Positions 50,568-61,514 of a stretch of 64,000 bases of DNA are shown here, one piece after another. Position numbers and translations under genes: made by a program. The notes beneath the pieces are model-generated. The model ran no database searches. It worked only from the letters and a program-made list of their open reading frames with translations, and was not told the DNA's origin. Positions within the stretch are counted from its first letter, which is position 1, and each line of letters opens with the position of its first letter. Source of the DNA: Bacteroidota bacterium (GTDB taxonomy: Bacteria > Bacteroidota > Ignavibacteria > Ignavibacteriales > Ignavibacteriaceae); the NCBI GenBank assembly GCA_021824565.1, contig JAKAKL010000116.1:1-64000 (forward strand). The letters are read 5' to 3'.

Positions 50568-51497
50568 TTAAAAATTATAGCTTAAATTTAATGAAGGCGT
50601 TAGTTCATAATAGCCAGCCGCGTTAGAATCCTGGACTCTTACATTCAGCGCTAATGAGTTATTGTACGAATCTGTACTCCAAATTGCGTCGAAGATACTT
50701 AAAAAATGGTTCACAAAAATCGCAATGATTGCAGTATTGCCGGTGGTATAGTAGCTGTTCGCTAGCCCTCTTGCATGAGCATAAAGATACATTTCATGCG
50801 GCAAAGAATTATAATCGGAATTGAAATCAGATGTTGACCAGCCGTGACTGAATTGCGGATACTTACCAATAATTTCATAATAATCCTGCGTCCCGAATTT
50901 TGCCAATTCATGAGAGTAGCCTCCGCTAATATCACCCTCAAGCCTGTTTAATTCGCTTTTATTCACATGGCTGTTTAATTGGCTCCAATCTGTGCTGCTA
51001 TTAAATTTGGTCCAGTCATCATTAGGAAATACATTATAATCATGCGGATTTATTTGCGGGTTTGTTTCATACGGAATTTTTGAAATATTCTGTAAAGTCC
51101 ATGCCGCATACTTAGCAATGCTCCAGTTATGATTTGCATAGTTCTCAAATGACGCGGTTTGATTATCTCCCTTACGCGTATAAATCATAGCAGTCGCTAT
51201 TGCGGCAGCTTCGACCGTTACCAATATTCCTGCTTTCAAATATCTTTGCGAATAGAATTCTCCGGCGCCCGGAAGAATGCCAGACATTATTGCTGCCAGC
51301 AAGGGAGATTTTTTTTCACCTGCGTTAAAATTTATTTCACTAATTTTAGTCTGTGTATATCCCGGGGCTTGAATCTCCGAATCTATATCTAAATTCCCGC
51401 TTAGTTTTGTTGAAGCTACCTCCTGAGCATTAATATTTAAATATGCAGATACAAAAAATAATGCTGTTAGTATTAAGGAATATTTGTTTCGTTTCAT
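50568..51497 (-). CDS. DUF5683-like membrane/secreted protein
   Basis: KSPLLAAIMSGILPGAGEFYSQRYLKAGI. Confidence 0.6.
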   Translation of the reverse strand: MKRNKYSLILTALFFVSAYLNINAQEVASTKLSGNLDIDSEIQAPGYTQTKISEINFNAGEKKSPLLAAIMSGILPGAGEFYSQRYLKAGILVTVEAAAIATAMIYTRKGDNQTASFENYANHNWSIAKYAAWTLQNISKIPYETNPQINPHDYNVFPNDDWTKFNSSTDWSQLNSHVNKSELNRLEGDISGGYSHELAKFGTQDYYEIIGKYPQFSHGWSTSDFNSDYNSLPHEMYLYAHARGLANSYYTTGNTAIIAIFVNHFLSIFDAIWSTDSYNNSLALNVRVQDSNAAGYYELTPSLNLSYNF

Positions 51498-51517
51498 TTT
51501 TTTCCTGATTATTATAA

Positions 51518-54500
51518 TTAATTTGATAATTGTTGATAGTCGTTATTTATCTTTATTTTCTTTTCAACTAAAATATATATTGAAGGAAGAGTAAGCAAAG
51601 TCAATATAAGTGCCGTGCACAATCCTCCTACAATCACCGTCGCAAGCGGTCTTTGTATATCCGAGCCAATGCCAGTTGCGCGCGCAGCGGGAATTAGACC
51701 GAGCAAAGCTAAAAGCATTGTCATTAAGTTGGGTCGAAGCTGAATCATAGCTGCTTTATGAGCGGCTTCTTTTACACTTAAGCCATCATCTTCAATCAAC
51801 CTGTTAGCTCTTGATACAAATAGAACTCCTGCAATAATCGACACGCCGAACAAAGAAATAAATCCTACGCCGGCAGAAACATTGAAGTTGTAACCGCGAA
51901 TCAGCAAAGCCAGCATTCCTCCAATAAGCGCAAATGGAATGCTCGACATTGCAACCATTACGTGTCTGACATTTTTGTACATCGAAAATAAAATTAAAAA
52001 TATTATTAATATTGTTAAAGGTATAACTACGGCTAATCGTTTGCCTGCGCGCGCTAAATTTTCAAACTGTCCTCCCCATTCAATTGAATATCCTTTAGGC
52101 AAATGAATTGCCGCATCAACCTTTTTCTGAGCTTCAGCAACAAAGCCGCCCTGATCTCTTCCGCGGATATTCGTCCTTACAGAGATTTGCCGCTCGCCGT
52201 TTTCTCTTTGTATTATAGTCGGTCCATCGACAAGACTAACAGAAGCAAGCTGCGACATAGGAATGCGCGCACCGGTTGGAGACGCTACCAGCATTTGCTG
52301 AACGGCTTCAATCGAATTTCGGTACAGCGGAGCATAGCGAACCACAATATCAAATCTTCTACCCTTTCGATCATACAATTGGCTGATCGCTTTCCCTCCG
52401 ATTGCCGCTTCAATCATCTGTTGAATATCGCTTACATTTATTCCAAATCTTGCCGCAGCGTTCCTATTAATTCTAACCGTCAACTGCGCCTGGTCGCCTT
52501 CCTGCTCTATACCTGATTCACTTGAACCAGGAATTTTTCTGATGACTGATAAAACAGTATCCGCTTCCTTCCGCATAAAGTCTAAATCTTCGCCGTTGAT
52601 TAATACAGCAAGATCGGCAACGCTGCCTGTTACTGCTTCCGTTACGTTATCAAGAATCGGCTGTGAAAATGAAAACTCCGCCCCAGGCACGGCTTGCTCA
52701 AGTTCATTTTTCATTTTTAATAACAATTCTTCTTTCGAAGTGTCGCTTATCCAGCTAGAATAATTTTTTAGCCCAACCAATATCTCGAGACGATTCGGAC
52801 CATAAGGATCGGTACCATCATCGTTCCTGCCCAATTGAGTAAGTACAACATTAACCTGTTTATGATTGCTTATAACTTGCCTAATAGTAGTACAATATTT
52901 TGCAGCATCATTTAATGTAATTCCAACCGGGAAAAAGCATCTTATGTTGAAAGCTCCTTCATCAAGTTCAGGTAGAAACTCTGTTCCAATGTTATGAACT
53001 CCGATCAACACTACAATAATTACAATTGCAAATGCGGAAGCTACAGTAGATATTGCATGGCGTGTGAAAAACGAAACTGTCTTTTCATATTTTTTTTCAA
53101 GCCAATGGTAAACAGGGTTGTGCCATTCTATTTTGCCTGGATTTTCAGACTCAAAATATTTTCTGTATATCATAGTCATAAAAACAGGAATAGCAGTTAG
53201 CGCTAAAATCATCGAGCCTAAAATCGCAAACGAAAGCGTATATGCCATCGGTGAAAAAAGTTTTCCTTCGACTCTCTGGAAAGAAAATATCGGAAGATAC
53301 GCAAGAATAATAATTGCGATTGAGAAAAATATTTCGCGTCCGACTTCCTGAGCTGAAGTTAAAGTAAATCGTAATATCCCCTGCTTCTTTTCCTCAGGCG
53401 TAGCATCGCGGTAACGCCGCATAATATTCTCAACCATAACTACCGCACCGTCTACAATTATTCCGAAGTCAATTGCGCCGAGTGATAAAAGGTTAGCGGG
53501 AATTCCAGTCAGCTTCATCATCGAAAAAGCGAAGAGCAGCGAAATTGGGATTGTTGTTGCAACAATAAGCGCCGAACGCACGCTGCCGATAAAAAATATA
53601 AGCACAATAATTACAATCGAAAAACCTTCAAACAAAGTTCTCGACACGGTATCGATTGTATATTTAACAAGCTTGCTGCGGTCGTAGGTAATTGTTAGAT
53701 GAACACCTTCGGGCAGAACATTTTCATTTATTTGCTTTACTTTTTCTTTTAGTGCGTCAATAACATCTGAAGGATTTTCGCCTCGGCGCATTGCAATCAA
53801 TCCTTGTATACTGGAATTTACATCAACTCGAGTAGAATCATTCTGAAGAGTGTATCCTAAAATTCCAGTCGGCTGCGAAGGGATTTCTTCAACCGAAGCA
53901 ACATCCCGTATAAAGATTGGTACGCCGTTGACCGATTTTAATACTATGTTCCCTATATCTTCTTTACTCCGAATAGTGCCAATACCGCGCACCACAAAGC
54001 CCTGCTCGCCTCTTCTAATTATATTGCCGCCGGTATTAATATTGTTTGCGCGGATTGCGTCTATCAGATTTTGCAGCGTTAGATTATATCTGAATAAATT
54101 TTCCGGAGTAGTGATGACTTGATACTGCTTTACAAGTCCGCCAAAGTTTACAACGTCGGCAATGCCCGGAACTTGAAGCAGCCTGGGAATTATTTCCCAG
54201 TCCTGCAGTGTTCTTAGCTGCATCGGTGTATAGCGGTCCGTCGCTTGAATTACATACCTGAAGATTTCATCCACCGGTCCGGTCAATGGACCGAGAGTAG
54301 GCTGAACTCCATCAGGCAGGACTGCATCATTTAATTTTTCAAGCACCTGCTGACGTGCGAAATAATCGTCTGTTCCATCTTCAAAAGTTAGGTCAATTAC
54401 CGAAAGTCCGAAAATAGTTTTTGATCTTCTATCAATAACTCTGGGAACACCGTTCAATGCGCGTTCAAGAGGAAGAGTAACTTGCTGCTCAACGTCCTGC

Positions 54501-54673
54501 GCTGCCTGACCGGGATATGTAGTAATAACTTCCACCTGTGTATCTCCAATATCGGGATACGCTTCTTTTTTAAGCACCGTCCATGACCAAATACCGGTTA
54601 TAACAACAGCTACAACAATTGTTATGGTGGTTAGTCTTTGGCTAAGAGCAAATCCGAGTAATCTGCGAATCAT
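51518..54673 (-). CDS. czcA: RND heavy-metal efflux pump (CzcA/CusA family)
   Basis: 1051 aa [25 protein letters not shown]; adaptor and TolC genes upstream. Confidence 0.9.
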   Translation of the reverse strand: MIRRLLGFALSQRLTTITIVVAVVITGIWSWTVLKKEAYPDIGDTQVEVITTYPGQAAQDVEQQVTLPLERALNGVPRVIDRRSKTIFGLSVIDLTFEDGTDDYFARQQVLEKLNDAVLPDGVQPTLGPLTGPVDEIFRYVIQATDRYTPMQLRTLQDWEIIPRLLQVPGIADVVNFGGLVKQYQVITTPENLFRYNLTLQNLIDAIRANNINTGGNIIRRGEQGFVVRGIGTIRSKEDIGNIVLKSVNGVPIFIRDVASVEEIPSQPTGILGYTLQNDSTRVDVNSSIQGLIAMRRGENPSDVIDALKEKVKQINENVLPEGVHLTITYDRSKLVKYTIDTVSRTLFEGFSIVIIVLIFFIGSVRSALIVATTIPISLLFAFSMMKLTGIPANLLSLGAIDFGIIVDGAVVMVENIMRRYRDATPEEKKQGILRFTLTSAQEVGREIFFSIAIIILAYLPIFSFQRVEGKLFSPMAYTLSFAILGSMILALTAIPVFMTMIYRKYFESENPGKIEWHNPVYHWLEKKYEKTVSFFTRHAISTVASAFAIVIIVVLIGVHNIGTEFLPELDEGAFNIRCFFPVGITLNDAAKYCTTIRQVISNHKQVNVVLTQLGRNDDGTDPYGPNRLEILVGLKNYSSWISDTSKEELLLKMKNELEQAVPGAEFSFSQPILDNVTEAVTGSVADLAVLINGEDLDFMRKEADTVLSVIRKIPGSSESGIEQEGDQAQLTVRINRNAAARFGINVSDIQQMIEAAIGGKAISQLYDRKGRRFDIVVRYAPLYRNSIEAVQQMLVASPTGARIPMSQLASVSLVDGPTIIQRENGERQISVRTNIRGRDQGGFVAEAQKKVDAAIHLPKGYSIEWGGQFENLARAGKRLAVVIPLTILIIFLILFSMYKNVRHVMVAMSSIPFALIGGMLALLIRGYNFNVSAGVGFISLFGVSIIAGVLFVSRANRLIEDDGLSVKEAAHKAAMIQLRPNLMTMLLALLGLIPAARATGIGSDIQRPLATVIVGGLCTALILTLLTLPSIYILVEKKIKINNDYQQLSN

Positions 54674-54738
54674 ATTTTTTTAATCTCTTTTAAATTTCTT
54701 TTTAGATTTTTACAATTTATTTTTTGTAAAGTGTTTTA

Positions 54739-55734
54739 TTAGTAACCAAAGCTAAGACCTTTCAATAGCATAGCGCCTGAAGTGACAACTTTTTCACCGT
54801 CATGAATACCGCTTAGGACAATCATTTTCTCCGGGTCAGAGTTTGCTATTGTAACAAGTCTTCTTTCAAATACATTTTGAGATGTTTGAACAAAGACATA
54901 GTTATTTCCTTCAACAGTAACGACCGTTGAAAGCGGGAGAATAAATGCCGAAGAGACTGGATTTCCGAAATCAATTTGTGCGAACATTCCCGGTAAAAGT
55001 TTGCCGCCTTTATTTGGAATAACTACCCTAACTTTCACAGTACGTGTTGACGGATCTAAAATATCACCTATTGCGTCGGCGTGTCCGATAAATTTTTGAT
55101 CAGGATAAGCGTCAAAAGTTATATTCACTTTTTCGCCTTTTTTAATTTCATGTAATTGCATTTCAGGAACATCTGCCATTACCCAGGCAGAATTAGATGA
55201 AATAGATTCTATCTCCGCAGGATTAAATCCAACAGCGCGGAGCCGGTTTTCCATCTCAACCATTGATACACGCGCAGTCGCAGCGTCATTTTCCGCCTGG
55301 TTTAAATCCTTTTCTGTAACTGCCTGATTCGAGAACATCTCTTTTGTTCTCTTTAAATTTTTTAAAGCAAGATCATAGTTGGCTTTGTTTTGCTGGTATT
55401 GTGAATACAGCGAAGTTATATCCGGTGAATCGAAGAGAACAATCTTTCCAAGGCTGGAGCTTGCAGATGAAATTGCAGCAACAATCCTCCCGGGCGCCAT
55501 AACGGAAATTACAGCCGAACTTTTTTTGACAAGGATAGACTGGAAGTCATTCAAGCCGGGGCTGTTCTTCTGAAAAGTTATTGTATTACCATCACTGGAA
55601 ACAGTAGGCTTTTGAGAAGTTAGAAATGAGCCTTTATCTTTTCCATCACTGTTAGTGCAGCCGCTGAAAATAAATTGAGCGGAAAGAAATAATAATATTG
55701 TAATGCTTAGAAGTTTTATCTTCGTTGTGTACAT
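54739..55734 (-). CDS. czcB: RND periplasmic adaptor lipoprotein
   Basis: Lipobox FSGC; HlyD-like hairpin and barrel domains. Confidence 0.88.
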   Translation of the reverse strand: MYTTKIKLLSITILLFLSAQFIFSGCTNSDGKDKGSFLTSQKPTVSSDGNTITFQKNSPGLNDFQSILVKKSSAVISVMAPGRIVAAISSASSSLGKIVLFDSPDITSLYSQYQQNKANYDLALKNLKRTKEMFSNQAVTEKDLNQAENDAATARVSMVEMENRLRAVGFNPAEIESISSNSAWVMADVPEMQLHEIKKGEKVNITFDAYPDQKFIGHADAIGDILDPSTRTVKVRVVIPNKGGKLLPGMFAQIDFGNPVSSAFILPLSTVVTVEGNNYVFVQTSQNVFERRLVTIANSDPEKMIVLSGIHDGEKVVTSGAMLLKGLSFGY

Positions 55735-55769
55735 TGTTAAAGTCCTTACTTAGTTTTTCATAACAATTT

Positions 55770-57086
55770 TTATTTGTCGAATAAATTCATTCCAGCCGCG
55801 TAGTTTAAATTTTCAAAAGCATTTACGCGGTCATTCTGAAGTTGAATTAGTTGAAGCATAGTTGAACGGTAAGAATCAAAAAAGTCGGTAAACTCAATTA
55901 AAGTCATGTTTCTGTTTTCGTAGCTTTTAATCATTCCGTCTACAAGCTGTTTATATTCGGCGGTAAATTTTTTATCAAAAGTTTTATAAAGATGATCAGT
56001 ATCCTCAGCCTTTTGATAAGCCGAAATAATTTCCTTGCGTATTAGGCTGCGGGTTTGCTCGCGGTTAGCTTTATCCGATTCAAGATTATCTTCAGACGCT
56101 TTTATATTTCCCTGGTTGCGGTTAAATACTGGAAGATCGATTGAAGCATCGAGAGCAAGATAATCCGGTATGTAGCTGCCGTTGCGTGAGTAGCTGACGC
56201 CAAGCGTCAGATCGGGAACAGCCAGAGATTTTTGAAGCGCTATATTTGTTTCATCATACTTTATATTGTCGGAAGCGATCCTTAAATCCGGGCGATCATC
56301 AACTGCTGATTCTAAAACATCATCGAGCGAAATTTTACTGAGGCTAAGACTATCGATAGTATTAGTGTTAACAACAGGAATAAAATAAGAGTTTACCGAT
56401 GTGCTGTCTCTTAAAAGAACATGCAAGTCGTTTTCAACATCCGAGATTTGATTTTTAATATTGAGCCTGTCGCTTTCGAGGGAGAACAAAAGAGACTTCA
56501 GCCGAACGACGTCCGACAGCAGTATAGAGCGGCTTGAGTACAGCAGTTCTGTTGAGGCAACTGTTTTTTTCACTGAAGGAATTGTCTCATCGTAAAACTT
56601 AAGAGAACGCTGTAAATAATAAAGACTGTAAAAATCGGTGTGAAGCTCGTACTTAAGCGCTCGCAGCAATTCATAAAAAGTGTCTTCGGCAATTTGAGTA
56701 TTGATCTCTGCAAGCTTAATTTGATGATCGCGCTTACCTGCTAGAAGAAATAGCTGCTGAATTTGCAGATCCGTGTTTCCCGTTTTTGTAATATCAAAAT
56801 AATGATGCGTGTACTTGTTATAAATATTTTGACCGATTGAAAAGTTCGGATTGCTCCACAGCTTTGCTTGAATAACGGCAGCTCTTGCCGCGCTGATATT
56901 ATATTTAGCAGCTAACAACTGAAGATTATTATCCACAAATCTTGTCTCAGCTTGCGCCAGAGTAATTCTTACGGAATCATACTGCGCCAATCCATGCGCA
57001 GATAATTGTTCCTGACAAAATAAAACCGGAATAATTAAGATGAATATACCTTTCCTTATTCCGCTTAATAAATTTTTCATAAGCAA
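55770..57086 (-). CDS. czcC: TolC-family outer-membrane efflux protein
   Basis: LAQAETRFVDNNLQLLAAKYNISAARAAVIQAKLWSNPNFSIG. Confidence 0.88.
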   Translation of the reverse strand: MLMKNLLSGIRKGIFILIIPVLFCQEQLSAHGLAQYDSVRITLAQAETRFVDNNLQLLAAKYNISAARAAVIQAKLWSNPNFSIGQNIYNKYTHHYFDITKTGNTDLQIQQLFLLAGKRDHQIKLAEINTQIAEDTFYELLRALKYELHTDFYSLYYLQRSLKFYDETIPSVKKTVASTELLYSSRSILLSDVVRLKSLLFSLESDRLNIKNQISDVENDLHVLLRDSTSVNSYFIPVVNTNTIDSLSLSKISLDDVLESAVDDRPDLRIASDNIKYDETNIALQKSLAVPDLTLGVSYSRNGSYIPDYLALDASIDLPVFNRNQGNIKASEDNLESDKANREQTRSLIRKEIISAYQKAEDTDHLYKTFDKKFTAEYKQLVDGMIKSYENRNMTLIEFTDFFDSYRSTMLQLIQLQNDRVNAFENLNYAAGMNLFDK

Positions 57087-57227
57087 CCATTTCCTAAGTT
57101 GAATAAAAATAATTATTAGCTCGCTTAAGGAAACAGATAAAAGCTATTGCTCCTTAAGACAATGCAAGGAATACATTCATACTAACTTGTATGAAAGATT
57201 AATAATGCAGGGAAAGGAAAGTAAATT

Positions 57228-57644
57228 TCAAATTAGGAAAGAGCTGTTGCGGAGGTAAATTAATTCGCTGATTGCTGTAAAAGTATAGTTGTCGGTTTCA
57301 TCAAAATGGAAACTTTGTTCAACTACTACTACATCAACAGTAACAGTTTCTGTTGACGGGCTGTCTTCATCCGTAATTATTTTCTTCTCAAAAGAAGAAT
57401 AGCCTACAGGCAGTTTAACTTTAGATTTATTAGAAATTGTATTTGAGGAAAAGTTAGTTTTGTTGAGAAAGGCAGATGATTCATTCGCACATTTTTCAAC
57501 TTCTTCCGGATGCTCAATATCAATGCTGTTATTGTTGCCGAAGAAAATATCAAGCAGGTTTGCCTGGTCTACAAATAACGTGAATATAAAAAAGCACGTT
57601 ATTACCAGGAACAATTTAGAGCTTGACTTTACAAATGAATTCAT
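57228..57644 (-). CDS. Small hypothetical protein preceding the RND operon
   Basis: N-terminal membrane/signal segment; co-oriented with the efflux genes. Confidence 0.45.
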   Translation of the reverse strand: MNSFVKSSSKLFLVITCFFIFTLFVDQANLLDIFFGNNNSIDIEHPEEVEKCANESSAFLNKTNFSSNTISNKSKVKLPVGYSSFEKKIITDEDSPSTETVTVDVVVVEQSFHFDETDNYTFTAISELIYLRNSSFLI

Positions 57645-57753
57645 GCTAAAGTTTTGAAGTTAAAAAATTTTTCTCTCTTACAAAAAGACGGATGCAATTT
57701 TAGAAAAAGGAAAATTCATAATCAACACCATTAAGCTTTCTGTTTGCTTGTTA

Positions 57754-58167
57754 TCATCGCTTGCCGCTTAGCGCTGACGGTTTGTCTTTTGCAAAATGCT
57801 TTGCTTCTTCTTTTTCTAAATTTTGTTTTAACCGGTACTTTATGATTTTCTTTATCAAATTCAGCGGGATTTGTTTTTCAAACGGAAATTGAATTGCACC
57901 CTTTGACGTTTTGTAGTCTTGCAGCTCTTCGTTGAAAATAGTAATTACGGTCGTACTCCCGGGATAAAATCCCATGTGCTGTTTATGAGCCGCATAATAA
58001 ACAAGCATACCGTGATACTTAAAAGCAGGCATATTGTAACTGATCAACTCTTCCGCTTCCGGTGCGGTTTGCTTAATCGCCTTCCTAACCTCATGCAAAT
58101 TCCTTTTCACCTTCGGAGGTAAAGCGGACATGTATTCATCTACAGTTTTAAATTTTGCAGTTGCCAT
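57754..58167 (-). CDS. DUF1801/YdhG-like protein
   Basis: TVDEYMSALPPKVKRNLHEVRKAIKQTAPEAEELISYNMPAFKYHG. Confidence 0.82.
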   Translation of the reverse strand: MATAKFKTVDEYMSALPPKVKRNLHEVRKAIKQTAPEAEELISYNMPAFKYHGMLVYYAAHKQHMGFYPGSTTVITIFNEELQDYKTSKGAIQFPFEKQIPLNLIKKIIKYRLKQNLEKEEAKHFAKDKPSALSGKR

Positions 58168-58186
58168 AATAATTTCTTAATCATTT

Positions 58187-58849
58187 TTATTTTGATTGCG
58201 TATTGCTGAAAATTCCGAACATGTCATAAGGCTTTTTACTAAAGTTATTGTTGAATGCAGAAGCTATAAGAATAATGTATATGATAAATCCCGCAACAAT
58301 AAACAATTGGGCTTTGGAAGTTTTTTGAATATCCTGTTTTGATTTTACATCGCAAACTTCACCAGGACAGTATTGAGCTTTTTCTTTATAAATCATCGAA
58401 TATATTTTGCACCCGATACAGATACCAAACGCGGTTTCAAAGAATAAAAATATAAGACATATTAAACAAACTATTCCTGTAATCGGACTGAAAGCATTTA
58501 CTACCACAAGCAGCGCGAAAATGATCGACGACAAACCTATGCCGATTATCCATGCAAATTTCTTTTGTTGAGCGCCAACATATTCGGGCGCCTGGTTCCT
58601 TACGATCAAACGACCAATGATTAAAAACGGAGAAAATTTTGGATTAACAAAAACGCGTATAAGCATATCGGAAAGAAAAATTGTTATAGCATACTTTATC
58701 AATAAGAACTCTCCGTTTACCGCTGCTGCCAATACCGAAATAAATAGAATCAAAAATAATATCCCTGCCGCTGCTCTTATTTCCCGTTCATTAAGAACAG
58801 GTATATTTAAGCCTTCAACATCTTCTCCAAACTTTATTATTCCATTCAT
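58187..58849 (-). CDS. DUF4395-like membrane protein
   Basis: VLNEREIRAAAGILFL; FETAFGICIGCKIYS. Confidence 0.72.
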   Translation of the reverse strand: MNGIIKFGEDVEGLNIPVLNEREIRAAAGILFLILFISVLAAAVNGEFLLIKYAITIFLSDMLIRVFVNPKFSPFLIIGRLIVRNQAPEYVGAQQKKFAWIIGIGLSSIIFALLVVVNAFSPITGIVCLICLIFLFFETAFGICIGCKIYSMIYKEKAQYCPGEVCDVKSKQDIQKTSKAQLFIVAGFIIYIILIASAFNNNFSKKPYDMFGIFSNTQSK

Positions 58850-59042
58850 AGATACTCCTAATGTCGTTCTTATTAATTTATATACTAAGGCGTGTAGTGC
58901 GAAAATATAAACTTATTAATGCATGTCAAATAACTATTTATATAAATACCGCAATCTGTGATGAAAGGTGATTTCTCGTTGTGCACAGTTCAATCCGCAA
59001 CAAACCTGCTGCCTGGCTACCCTTAGAAGATAATACTTTCTA

Positions 59043-59567
59043 AAAAGCAGTATTACTATTATCAAAAGAAAAATTTCTTTAGGTAGAAGCAATATTTCTT
59101 TTTTTAGAAATGACATTTCTTTAATGAGAAGTAGTATCTCTTTCATCGAAAGCAGCGTTTCTTCTTTAAGAAGCATTATCTCTTTCATCAGAAAAAGCAT
59201 TTCTTTAATAAAAAGCAATATTTCTTTCATAAGAAGAAGCATTCCTTCAGCAAGAAGCAATATTTCTTTCATAAGAAGAAGCATTACTTCGGCGAGAAGC
59301 AATATTTCTTTTATAAGAAGAAGCATTTCTTTTGTGAGATGCAGTATCTCTTTCTTTGGAAGCAACATTTTTTTAATGATAAGCAATATCTCTTTCATCA
59401 GAAGCAGCATTTTTTTAATGAAAAACAATATTCCTTTTGAAACAGAAGATGTTTCTTCCAGCAAGAGCAATGTACTTTCCATCCAGAGGATTTATCCTTC
59501 CTTTGTCAGAAATATTTCATCTCTTGAAAGGGAAATTCCTTCTTCGGAAGCAATTTTAGCTTGTTTT
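59043..59567. repeat. Tandem array C: 21-bp period, about 25 units in strict phase
   Basis: Consensus agaagcaatatttctttcata; unit starts every 21 bp from 59043, best conserved 59085-59441. Confidence 0.93.
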
Positions 59568-59782
59568 CGCATCTTCTGAAGTTATTAAAACAATTCTCAC
59601 ATCTGGCAAATGTTTTCTTTCATAATATGAAAAGCGAACTGTCTAACCGTCAATTTTTATTCTTTGAATAGATTTTTAAATATAAAAAAACGTATTTCAA
59701 TTGGCACAGTATTAGAAACGGTATATTTCAAATTAGAAAATAAGTTTTTTTATAAATCTTAAATGTTCAAGGAGAAAAGAAA

Positions 59783-60115
59783 ATGGCACTAATGATAACA
59801 CAAGAATGCATCAACTGCGGCGCATGCGAACCGGAATGCCCAAACAATGCAATTTACGAAGGCGGCAATAGCTGGGAATTAGCCGGAAAAACTTACGGCG
59901 ACGGTGATGCAGCTCCTTCTGGTGCAGCAGGTTTTTATTCAAACGATTATTTTTACGTGGTTCCCGATAAATGTACAGAATGCGAAGGATTCCACGAGAC
60001 TCCTCAGTGCCAAGCTGTTTGTCCGGTTGATAGCTGCGTTGCTGATCCTAATCATAGTGAAGATAAAGCCGCTTTGACCGCTAAAAAAGAATATCTTGAT
60101 TCGATTGGAAGATAG
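59783..60115 (+). CDS. 2[4Fe-4S] ferredoxin (YfhL-like)
   Basis: MALMITQECINCGACEPECPNNAIYEG...CTECEGFHETPQCQAVCPVDSC. Confidence 0.93.
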   Translation: MALMITQECINCGACEPECPNNAIYEGGNSWELAGKTYGDGDAAPSGAAGFYSNDYFYVVPDKCTECEGFHETPQCQAVCPVDSCVADPNHSEDKAALTAKKEYLDSIGR

Positions 60116-60140
60116 TTAGTTGATGAAAAACGGGGTCTCG

Positions 60141-60166
60141 AAGAGGACATTTTTTGATGTCCTCTT
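60141..60166 (+). terminator. Intrinsic terminator
   Basis: AAGAGGACAT-tttttg-ATGTCCTCTT plus T-run. Confidence 0.92.
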
Positions 60167-60310
60167 TTTTTATTTTAAATAAGTAATTGAAAAGTGATTT
60201 CCATCTTCATAATAAAACCTTCCGCTCAACTTCCTTTCTTCATTATTAATTCTTCTTTAATTTAGAATAAAAAAAATATCTGTTTTTTAAAATGATTTTA
60301 ACATGAGACT

Positions 60311-61156
60311 ATGAAAATCGGCAAGTATGATATTTCGGTAATTACATCAGGCTATTTTAAACTCGACGGCGGCGCAATGTTCGGAATAATTCCCAAAGCA
60401 CTGTGGGAAAAATCTAATCCAGCTGACAGCGCAAACAGGATTAAGCTTTCTACAAGGAACCTGCTTTTGCAGCATGACAAAAGAAAAATTTTAATTGACA
60501 CTGGCGTCGGTAATAAATGGGACGCAAAGTTCCAGAGCATTTATTCGATTGATCAATCTGAGTATTCTTTAACCAGCGAGTTAAATAAGAAAAAAATTCA
60601 TGCTGATGAAATAACCGACGTAATAATAACACATCTTCATTTTGATCATACAGGCGGCTCGACGAAATATGAAAACGGTAAACTTGTACCAGCTTTTCCA
60701 AATGCAAAATATTATATTCAGAAAAAAAATTATGAATGGGCAATTAATCCATCTGAAAGAGACCGCGGAAGTTATCTAAAAGAAAATTTCGTTCCGCTTA
60801 AAGAAGCAGGCGTCTTAAGCCTGGTTGATTCTGAAAAAATGCTTGATGATGAAATCGAGTTTATTGTAATAAACGGACACACATTCTCGCAGCAGCTTGT
60901 GAAAATTTCGGATACATCTAATACGATTTTATATTGCTGCGATTTGATGCCAACTTCTTCGCATGTTCCGCTCCCTTACGTAATGGGATACGATCTTCAG
61001 CCGCTTGTAACAGTTGGTGAAAAGAAAGACATTCTTACTCATGCAGTTGAAGAAAATTGGAAATTATTTTTCGAGCATGATCCGCAGTATGCCGCCGCTA
61101 CGGTTAAATCAACCGACAAAGGATTCCAGGTAGATGAAAAATTCCAATCAATTTGA
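60311..61156 (+). CDS. MBL-fold metallo-hydrolase
   Basis: VIITHLHFDHTGG; LIDTGVGNKW. Confidence 0.9.
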   Translation: MKIGKYDISVITSGYFKLDGGAMFGIIPKALWEKSNPADSANRIKLSTRNLLLQHDKRKILIDTGVGNKWDAKFQSIYSIDQSEYSLTSELNKKKIHADEITDVIITHLHFDHTGGSTKYENGKLVPAFPNAKYYIQKKNYEWAINPSERDRGSYLKENFVPLKEAGVLSLVDSEKMLDDEIEFIVINGHTFSQQLVKISDTSNTILYCCDLMPTSSHVPLPYVMGYDLQPLVTVGEKKDILTHAVEENWKLFFEHDPQYAAATVKSTDKGFQVDEKFQSI

Positions 61157-61493
61157 ACAGACAGATATTGAGGGTTTCGCCAGAGTCTGTTCATTACAAG
61201 AGCTGAAAGAAGAAGAGGGCAAAAGGTTCATTGTTGATGATATTGAGATTGCATTATTCAAAATTAACGGGAAAGTTTTTGCTCTGAATAATATTTGCCC
61301 GCACCAGCATTCTGCATTAATATACGATGGTTTTATAGAAGACGGCTGCGTGGTTTGCCCTGCGCACGGCTGGATGTTCAATCTTGAAACCGGAAAGATG
61401 CCTGCAAGCGCTGGCGGTCTTGCAAAGTATCCCGTAATTATCAGCGGCGATGATGTCCTCATAAAAGTTGAGAAGAAAGAGTTGAAATGGTAA
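61134..61493 (+). CDS. Rieske [2Fe-2S] (NirD-like) protein
   Basis: CPHQHSAL...CPAHGWMF. Confidence 0.9.
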   Translation: MKNSNQFEQTDIEGFARVCSLQELKEEEGKRFIVDDIEIALFKINGKVFALNNICPHQHSALIYDGFIEDGCVVCPAHGWMFNLETGKMPASAGGLAKYPVIISGDDVLIKVEKKELKW

Positions 61494-61514
61494 AAACACT
61501 TTTCTTACAACTAA

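Noticed and set aside
59124-59579. Array C ORFs (plus 151 aa, minus 182 aa) as confident protein genes
   Set aside because: Both strands are open because the repeat lacks stops; neither has a recognisable domain or clear RBS. Kept as a repeat, with coding left as a hypothesis.
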